Source of the DNA: an uncultured Dietzia sp.
Lineage (GTDB): Bacteria > Actinomycetota > Actinomycetes > Mycobacteriales > Mycobacteriaceae
Assembly: GCA_946570335.1 (NCBI GenBank)
Contig: CAMNYG010000106.1
Location: 1-5,808 of the forward strand
Length of the DNA stretch: 5,808 nucleotides
Reading direction: 5' to 3'
Part shown: piece after piece, positions 1 through 5,808 of the stretch
Layout of the letters: each line of letters starts with the position of its first letter
Numbering within the stretch: position 1 is the stretch's first letter
The notes under the pieces: generated by a model
The model's input: the letters and a program-made list of their open reading frames with translations, nothing else
Databases searched by the model: none
What the model was told of the DNA's origin: nothing
Position numbers and translations under genes: made by a program

Positions 1-435
1 GGCGACGAGACCGCCGTGCCCGCACTGTTGGCGATCGCCGAGGAACTGGCGGCCGAGCCCGCCGGGACGCGGGAGGTCCAGATACTCGTGGAAGTACCCG
101 CGGCCGCCGACGTCGAGGCGCTGGCGGTCGGCCTTCCCGACTTCGTGAGCGTGGTGGCACGGGACGGCGATTCCGGCTCGGCGCTCGTGCGTCGTCTGGC
201 CGAGGTGCTGGGCCTGGGCGAGGACAGCGTGGCCACAGTGCTCGACGGCCGTCGGCCCGACGAGCGCGAGTGGCAACTGGCGACCTCGGTCTCCGAGGGG
301 CAGCCGTACGTGTTCCTCGCCGGCGAAGCAGGTGTGGTCCGCGCGATGCGTCGTCTGGTCGTGGACGCAGCGGGTGTGCCCAAGAGTGCGGTGGCGTTCA
401 TGGGCTATTGGAGGCGGGGCGCCGCCGAGTCCTGA
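1..435 (+). CDS. Siderophore-interacting protein (ViuB/SIP family flavin reductase), C-terminal part
   Basis: The frame is open from the first base, so the gene begins left of the window; 144 C-terminal residues are visible of a family usually around 260-290 long. Such cytoplasmic FAD proteins use NAD(P)H to reduce ferric-siderophores and release iron. Visible hallmarks of the C-terminal SIP domain are the opening GDETAVPALLAIAEEL (the nucleotide-side GDETAxP loop), the middle W-Q-L...PYVFLAGEAGVVRAMRRLV (family core xWxAGEAxxxRxLRR, here with Phe in place of the usual Trp), and the terminal GYWRRGAAES, the characteristic GYWR-G tail. The N-terminal FAD-binding barrel is off-window. The downstream oxygenase gene starts 79 bp later behind its own promoter-like region, so co-transcription is not required. 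Family assignment is firm; the siderophore cannot be told. Confidence 0.9.
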   Translation, partial: GDETAVPALLAIAEELAAEPAGTREVQILVEVPAAADVEALAVGLPDFVSVVARDGDSGSALVRRLAEVLGLGEDSVATVLDGRRPDEREWQLATSVSEGQPYVFLAGEAGVVRAMRRLVVDAAGVPKSAVAFMGYWRRGAAES

Positions 436-450
436 CCGGCCTGACAGAAG

Positions 451-479
451 GTGACGAGTGTCACTCGTAGTGCTACAGT
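451..479 (+). promoter_or_regulatory. Candidate SigA-type promoter of the DUF2236 oxygenase gene
   Basis: GTGACG at 451-456 resembles a -35 element (TTGACA core TGAC), followed by a 17-base spacer and TACAGT at 474-479, which fits the actinobacterial -10 pattern TAnnnT. Transcription would start near 485-487, leaving a leader of about 30 bases before the ATG at 515. The call rests on pattern and spacing only. It is strengthened by a perfect palindrome lying inside the spacer, a classic place for a repressor. Confidence 0.5.
454..468. promoter_or_regulatory. Perfect 7-1-7 palindrome, probable repressor operator
   Basis: ACGAGTG-T-CACTCGT is a perfect inverted repeat centred on base 461. It overlaps the end of the putative -35 and fills much of the spacer of the promoter before the DUF2236 gene. 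Size and symmetry suit a dimeric TetR-, GntR- or MarR-type repressor, but no regulator gene is visible in the window, so the binding protein is unknown. Confidence 0.5.
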
Positions 480-488
480 GGCGCCACT
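477..488. promoter_or_regulatory. Second palindrome, 12 bp, at the predicted transcription start
   Basis: AGTGGCGCCACT is perfectly self-complementary. It begins inside the putative -10 and covers the expected start of transcription. It shares the AGTG...CACT half-sites of the palindrome 23 bases upstream, though with a 4-base rather than 1-base gap. It could be a second operator half, a 5' hairpin in the mRNA, or chance in GC-rich DNA. Confidence 0.3.
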
Positions 489-498
489 AGACAAATGC

Positions 499-503
499 AG
501 GGG
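499..503 (+). promoter_or_regulatory. Ribosome binding site that favours the ATG at 515
   Basis: AGGGG lies 11 bases before ATG 515. The in-frame GTG codons at 503 and 506 overlap or touch this purine run and would have no usable Shine-Dalgarno, so ATG 515 is the preferred start. Confidence 0.5.
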
Positions 504-514
504 TGGTGTCCAAT

Positions 515-1561
515 ATGGCTACGGAATTCATCCGTCCGGACGAGGGGCTGTTCGCACCCGATTCAGTGGCGAGGAGGGTCTGGTCGTACCCGACGTCAGC
601 ACTGCTGGGCTTCATCCGAGCGGTGACGATCGAGCACCTGGACCCGGATCTGACTGCGGCCGTCGACGCCAGTGGGCAGGTGCTCCAGCGGCCGGCCCTG
701 CGCTACGACCGGACGGTGCAGTATTTTGCGACCGTTCTGTTCGGGGACGCGGAGTCGGTGATCAGATCCTCGGACATCCTCATGAAGGTGCACGCTCGTG
801 CCCACGGACCCAATCCGGTGACGGGCGGACACTTCGATTCCAACGACCCCGAATCACAACTGTGGATCCACATCACCGCGTGGCACTCGATCCTCTACGT
901 CTATGAGAGGTTCGGCCCGGGCCGTCTCAGCCGGTCCGACGAGAACGAGTACTGGCGCGAGTGCGCCGTGGCGGCCGCCGTGCAGCCGATCCACGTCGAG
1001 GACGTCCCGCGGACCCGGGGTGAGGTGCAGAAGTACTTCGACGACTGGCGGGACAGGCTCGCGGCATCGGAAGCGGCGGTCCACAACGTCGATTTCATCC
1101 TCGCGGGGATGCGGACCATCTTCACCGCGCTACCGGCGCCGATGCGGTGGGCACTCGGGCCGGTGATCCGGTCGGGCGTCATCGCGACCTACCCACGCTG
1201 GATGCGGCCGCTGCTGGGAGTGCACCAGTCGCGGATCACGGACGCGGTGGTGACCGCGGTGATCCGCCCGGGCATGGCGGCGCTTGCGCGCAGCCCGCGC
1301 ATCCAGCTGTGGTTTCTCCACCGGGTGGCCCCGCGTGGTGGCCCGGTGCTCGGCGGTTACATCCGCGGGATCCCGGCCGAGACGACAAGCGTCTACTCGC
1401 CGGAGGCCGCGCGGAAGAAGTTCGGCGACCCGCGCACGCCGCTGGAGCAGTACGCGGACCAGCTGGCGGCCCGCGGCGCTGACGAATCGCTGACCCCGTA
1501 CGAGCACAATCACCGCGAGACCCCTGTGGAGTTCGCGGCACCGGTATCGCGGGCCGGGTAA
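515..1561 (+). CDS. DUF2236 / oxygenase MpaB-family protein (latex-clearing-protein-like fold), putative haem oxygenase
   Basis: The protein is 348 residues from ATG 515, and the sequence fits DUF2236, the family of fungal MpaB' and bacterial latex-clearing protein Lcp, which are b-type haem oxygenases that cleave isoprenoid C=C bonds. Hallmarks seen are an N-terminal GLFAPDSVARRVWSYP (residues 11-26), the R-x-x-R-T element ALRYDRTVQYFATVLFG (61-77), the HARAHG helix (93-98), DPESQLWIHITAWHSILYVYERF (111-133), and an ENEYWRE segment near 143-149. R63/R66/T67 mimic the Lcp active-site Arg-x-x-Lys-Thr arrangement, and H97 lies 30 residues after T67, the spacing I recall for the Lcp haem ligand; H93 and H119 are alternatives. 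No signal peptide is evident, so it is probably cytoplasmic or membrane-associated, unlike secreted Lcp. The gene stands alone behind its own promoter-like region and converges on aconitase. Substrate unknown: lipid, terpenoid or sterol-like compounds are guesses. GTG 503 or 506 are less likely starts. Confidence 0.85.
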   Translation: MATEFIRPDEGLFAPDSVARRVWSYPTSALLGFIRAVTIEHLDPDLTAAVDASGQVLQRPALRYDRTVQYFATVLFGDAESVIRSSDILMKVHARAHGPNPVTGGHFDSNDPESQLWIHITAWHSILYVYERFGPGRLSRSDENEYWRECAVAAAVQPIHVEDVPRTRGEVQKYFDDWRDRLAASEAAVHNVDFILAGMRTIFTALPAPMRWALGPVIRSGVIATYPRWMRPLLGVHQSRITDAVVTAVIRPGMAALARSPRIQLWFLHRVAPRGGPVLGGYIRGIPAETTSVYSPEAARKKFGDPRTPLEQYADQLAARGADESLTPYEHNHRETPVEFAAPVSRAG

Positions 1562-1564
1562 CGG

Positions 1565-1606
1565 CTGACCTGGCAGGGTGTCGCCGGGCGAGGCCGACCG
1601 GAGAGG

Positions 1607-1610
<4 letters not shown>
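1565..1610. terminator. Possible bidirectional terminator hairpin between convergent genes
   Basis: CTGACCT (1565-1571) and AGGTCAG (1604-1610) are perfect inverted repeats flanking 32 bases. Inside them TCGCC-G-GGCGA (1581-1591) forms a second small stem. The structure spans nearly the whole gap between the convergent oxygenase and acn genes and overlaps the acn stop codon. There is no T-tract on either strand, so it is not a canonical intrinsic terminator, although actinobacteria often use T-poor hairpins. Confidence 0.3.
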
Positions 1611-4435
<2,825 letters not shown>

Positions 4436-4442
4436 GGCACGT

Positions 4443-4451
4443 CCACCTTCC
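4443..4451 (-). promoter_or_regulatory. Ribosome binding site of acn
   Basis: On the minus strand GGAAGGTGG ends 7 bases before the ATG at 4435. This purine-rich, well-spaced Shine-Dalgarno fixes the acn start and argues against the upstream GTG at 4531. Confidence 0.7.
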
Positions 4452-4508
4452 ACGCGTATGGCGACAACCGATGCGTCCGGCAGCGACCCGTCCACCGGCT
4501 CGCCGAGC

Positions 4509-4526
4509 TTGTGAGTGCGGTCACAA
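4509..4526. promoter_or_regulatory. CRP/GlxR-type operator upstream of acn
   Basis: TTGTGA-GTGCGG-TCACAA is a perfect 6-6-6 inverted repeat. Its core TGTGA-N6-TCACA is exactly the recognition pattern of cAMP-receptor-family regulators (E. coli CRP, corynebacterial GlxR, mycobacterial Crp). It is centred about 82 bases before the acn ATG, in the only intergenic space upstream. GlxR/Crp proteins are known regulators of central carbon genes in this order, so control of acn by carbon status is a reasonable inference. Whether it activates or represses depends on the unmapped transcription start. Confidence 0.75.
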
Positions 4527-4559
4527 CCCACAGTAGGCTGCGGACGCGTCCGGCGACAC
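4521..4559 (-). CDS. Possible 12-codon leader ORF upstream of acn (speculative)
   Basis: A perfect AAGGAG (minus strand, 4572-4567) sits 7 bases before a GTG at 4559 that opens [12 protein letters not shown] and stops with TGA at 4521-4523, inside the CRP/GlxR-type operator. The Shine-Dalgarno is stronger than that of acn itself. No known leader peptide is recognised, there is no run of a single regulatory amino acid, and if acn is transcribed from near 4523 the ORF would only be carried on read-through from the upstream transporter operon. It may equally be a chance SD or the remnant of a lost gene. Confidence 0.2.
   Translation of the reverse strand: MSPDASAAYCGL
4530..4535 (-). promoter_or_regulatory. 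Candidate -10 element for acn
   Basis: Minus-strand TACTGT fits the TAnnnT pattern, but the sequence 16-18 bases upstream (such as TGTCGC) is a poor -35. If real, transcription would start near 4523, inside the CRP/GlxR-type operator, which would imply repression. A different, activator-dependent promoter downstream is equally possible. Confidence 0.25.
4541..4552. promoter_or_regulatory. 12-bp perfect palindrome upstream of acn
   Basis: CGGACGCGTCCG is fully self-complementary and lies just upstream of the candidate -10 at 4530-4535, where it would partly cover the spacer next to the -35 region. It could be an operator for a dimeric regulator of acn. It does not match the CAGnAC...GTnCTG-like AcnR motif I recall from Corynebacterium glutamicum, and short GC palindromes arise easily in this composition. 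Confidence 0.3.
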
Positions 4560-4615
4560 CGGTCAGCTCCTTAATGCAGCGTCCGGCCCGGGCCAGGGGG
4601 CGCGCACGGAATCGA

Positions 4616-5215
4616 TCAGTCGTCGACGCCGCGGGCGGCCAGCGCGTCGCCCAGCTGATCGGCGGTGGTGAGCGCACCGAGCACGGTGGGTACGACGAGC
4701 GCACGGATCGACATACCCAGGCCGCGGGCTCTTCGCGCCTCGGTGACCTGGCTCAACTGCCGGGCGAGCAGGGGGATCGCGCGGATGGTCAGCACCAGGA
4801 CGAGTGCCACGCGGTCGGGGGAGACGCCGACATGACGAAGCGGCTGTGCGGCACGGGTCACAGCGTCGAGCATGTCCGACACCCGGGTCGTCAACGCCAC
4901 GAGGCCGGCCACGGCCACGGCGACCAGCAGCGAGCCGGTCACCCGCAGCGCGGAGTCCAGATCGGCGACGATCCACTGCAGCACCAGGATCGCGAGGAGC
5001 ATCGGTAGAACGGGGCGGACCTGGTCCCAGGCGGCACGCGGCGGGATGCGGCCGATCACGTACAGCGCCACCGTCACACCGATCGCGGGCAGGACGTGCC
5101 AGGAGGCGCGGACCAGGACGGAGACCGCCACGATCAGCACGCACACCAGAAAGATCTTCCACCCCGCCGACAGGCGGTGCAGCAGCGAGTCTCCGGGGTG
5201 GTAGGTGGCGAACAC
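4616..5215 (-). CDS. ECF transporter transmembrane component (EcfT; BioN/CbiQ family)
   Basis: A 199-residue integral membrane protein, the coupling subunit of an energy-coupling-factor importer: it links the ATPases to a substrate-binding S component. The N-terminus YHPGDSLLHRLSAGWK is typical of the CbiQ/EcfT family. Hydrophobic stretches lie near 20-36, 41-55, 69-85, 93-110, 136-150 and 170-183. Both diagnostic Ala-Arg-Gly motifs that insert into the ATPase grooves are present, at 163-165 (EARRARGLG) and 194-196 (LAARGVDD). Its small size and ATPase-then-EcfT order match BioN of corynebacterial bioYMN, so biotin is the likeliest substrate, but the S component (BioY or other) would lie off-window to the right and is unseen. 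The GTG start at 5215 directly follows the ATPase stop codon (TAG|GTG, no gap), with only a weak GGGG upstream, implying translational coupling. Cobalt, nickel or another vitamin are alternatives. Confidence 0.85.
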   Translation of the reverse strand: MFATYHPGDSLLHRLSAGWKIFLVCVLIVAVSVLVRASWHVLPAIGVTVALYVIGRIPPRAAWDQVRPVLPMLLAILVLQWIVADLDSALRVTGSLLVAVAVAGLVALTTRVSDMLDAVTRAAQPLRHVGVSPDRVALVLVLTIRAIPLLARQLSQVTEARRARGLGMSIRALVVPTVLGALTTADQLGDALAARGVDD

Positions 5216-5808
5216 CTAGCGCCCCAACGCGATACGCCGGTACCCGTCCAGGGCGGGTCCGGGCGAGTCATCGATCACCACGCGGCCACCGTCGACCACC
5301 AGGACACGGTCGAAATCGGAGACCAGGTCCAGGTCGTGGGTCACCACGACGAGTTGCTGCGACAGGCCGGCGAATGTCTCGGCTACCAGCGCCCGGTTGC
5401 GCAGGTCCAGCAGGGTGGTGGGCTCGTCGGCCACGAGCACATCGGGCTCGATGACCAGAACCGCAGCCAGCGCCAGCAGTTGCTTCTGGCCCCCGGACAG
5501 CAGCTGGCACGGGTGATCCGCGTGCCCGGCCAGGCCGTACGTCTGGAGGACCTGCTCGACTCGTCGTCGTCGTTCCTCCTTCTCCAACCCGGAACGGCGC
5601 AGCGAGAAATCGACGTCCTCGGCCACGGTGGGCATGACGATCTGGGTGTCCGGATCGGTGAAGCAGAATCCGACCTTGCGGCGGACCTTCGCACCCTTAC
5701 GTCGGGTGTCCAGCCCGTCGACCGTGACCGTGCCGGAGGTCGGGACCACGAGTCCGTTGATCATTCGTGCCAGCGTGGACTTGCCTCCGCCGTTGACGCC
5801 CACGATCC
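5216..5808 (-). CDS. ECF transporter ATP-binding protein (EcfA; BioM/CbiO family), N-terminus off-window
   Basis: The reading frame runs to the right edge, so roughly the first 30-40 residues of a normally ~225-235-residue ABC ATPase are missing. Numbering from the first V of the visible VGVNGGGKST (codon 5803-5801), there is Walker A GVNGGGKST (2-10), LSGGQKQ signature (102-108), Walker B DVLVADEP with catalytic Glu127, D-loop LLDL (131-134) and the switch His156 in VTHD. The segment VGFCFTDPDTQIVMPTVAEDV (44-64) aligns with the family's FQNPDxQ...PTVxEDV region, but Thr49 replaces the usual Q-loop Gln; Gln54 remains. The protein powers uptake through the adjacent EcfT. Only one ATPase is visible, consistent with a homodimer as in BioM, although a second could lie off-window. 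It probably belongs to a biotin transporter operon with the S component upstream. Confidence 0.9.
   Translation of the reverse strand, partial: IVGVNGGGKSTLARMINGLVVPTSGTVTVDGLDTRRKGAKVRRKVGFCFTDPDTQIVMPTVAEDVDFSLRRSGLEKEERRRRVEQVLQTYGLAGHADHPCQLLSGGQKQLLALAAVLVIEPDVLVADEPTTLLDLRNRALVAETFAGLSQQLVVVTHDLDLVSDFDRVLVVDGGRVVIDDSPGPALDGYRRIALGR

Larger units (their letters stand above)
4473..4587. repeat. Three direct copies of a 9-mer in the acn upstream region
   Basis: GCGTCCGGC (plus strand) occurs at 4473-4481, 4546-4554 and 4579-4587, all in the same orientation within 115 bases of non-coding DNA; starts are 73 and 33 bases apart. The middle copy overlaps the 12-bp palindrome at 4541-4552. 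Three exact copies are more than expected for random GC-rich sequence, but the function is unknown; they may be binding sites for an unidentified regulator or compositional coincidence. Confidence 0.4.

Noticed and set aside
503..514. GTG 503 or 506 as starts of the DUF2236 gene
   Set aside because: They overlap or touch the AGGGG purine run and have no separate ribosome site; the extra residues (MVSN) add nothing recognisable.
451..906. A 151-codon plus-strand frame starting in the oxygenase promoter
   Set aside because: It overlaps the DUF2236 gene out of frame, begins within the promoter and operator, and has no recognisable domain.
4436..4531. Longer acn start at the GTG at 4531 (32 extra residues)
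   Set aside because: It lacks a Shine-Dalgarno, would place the CRP/GlxR-type operator at the start of coding sequence, and adds residues not expected in aconitase. ATG 4435 has a good ribosome site.
4585..4594. GGCCCGGGCC as a terminator after ecfT
   Set aside because: It is a perfect palindrome with no loop and no T-tract, and such motifs are frequent in this composition.
4563..5162. A 199-codon minus-strand open frame overlapping ecfT
   Set aside because: It is an out-of-frame shadow rich in R, P, G and A. The overlapping frame carries the clear EcfT membrane segments and both ARG motifs.
4804..5454. A 216-codon plus-strand open frame across ecfT and the ATPase
   Set aside because: Arg/Pro/Gly-rich antisense shadow that spans the junction of two well-supported minus-strand genes.
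5557..5572. TCG-repeat run as a possible microsatellite
   Set aside because: It simply encodes the RRRR of a charged helix in the ATPase and is short; no sign of slippage or frameshift.

Overview
This window is GC-rich DNA (roughly two-thirds G+C) with long ORFs and frequent GTG starts. It looks like a chromosomal segment of a mycolic-acid actinobacterium (Corynebacteriales/Mycobacteriales; a Dietzia-, Gordonia- or Rhodococcus-like genome is a guess). The grounds are the protein families, a perfect GlxR/CRP-type operator before aconitase, and an ATPase-then-transmembrane ECF transporter pair in the order of corynebacterial bioYMN. There are no insertion sequences, CRISPR arrays, tRNAs or rRNAs. 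I see no sign of recent horizontal transfer.

Layout, left to right. Positions 1-435 (+) hold the C-terminal half of a siderophore-interacting (ViuB-type) flavin reductase that enters from the left. Positions 436-514 form a compact control region: a plausible SigA-type promoter with a perfect 7-1-7 palindrome in its spacer and a second 12-bp palindrome at the expected transcription start. It drives a DUF2236 / MpaB-latex-clearing-type putative haem oxygenase (515-1561, +). That gene converges on aconitase (acn, 1607-4435, -) across 45 bp that can fold into a hairpin. The 180-bp gap between acn and the next gene upstream (4436-4615) holds a perfect TTGTGA-N6-TCACAA operator, a 12-bp palindrome, three copies of a 9-mer and a 12-codon mini-ORF behind a perfect Shine-Dalgarno. 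Positions 4616-5808 (-) hold an energy-coupling-factor transporter pair: an EcfT/BioN-like membrane protein directly abutting a CbiO/BioM-like ATPase that runs off the right edge.

The themes are iron and central metabolism: siderophore-iron release, a probable haem oxygenase, the [4Fe-4S] TCA-cycle enzyme aconitase, and vitamin (probably biotin) uptake. I infer no single joint pathway; these look like four neighbouring transcription units. The ECF pair is clearly one operon, and acn probably has its own cAMP-receptor-type control. I did not find a convincing new multi-gene system. The most interesting material is regulatory: the two dense intergenic control regions, and the absence of an acnR-type regulator in the place where it often sits, directly downstream of acn.
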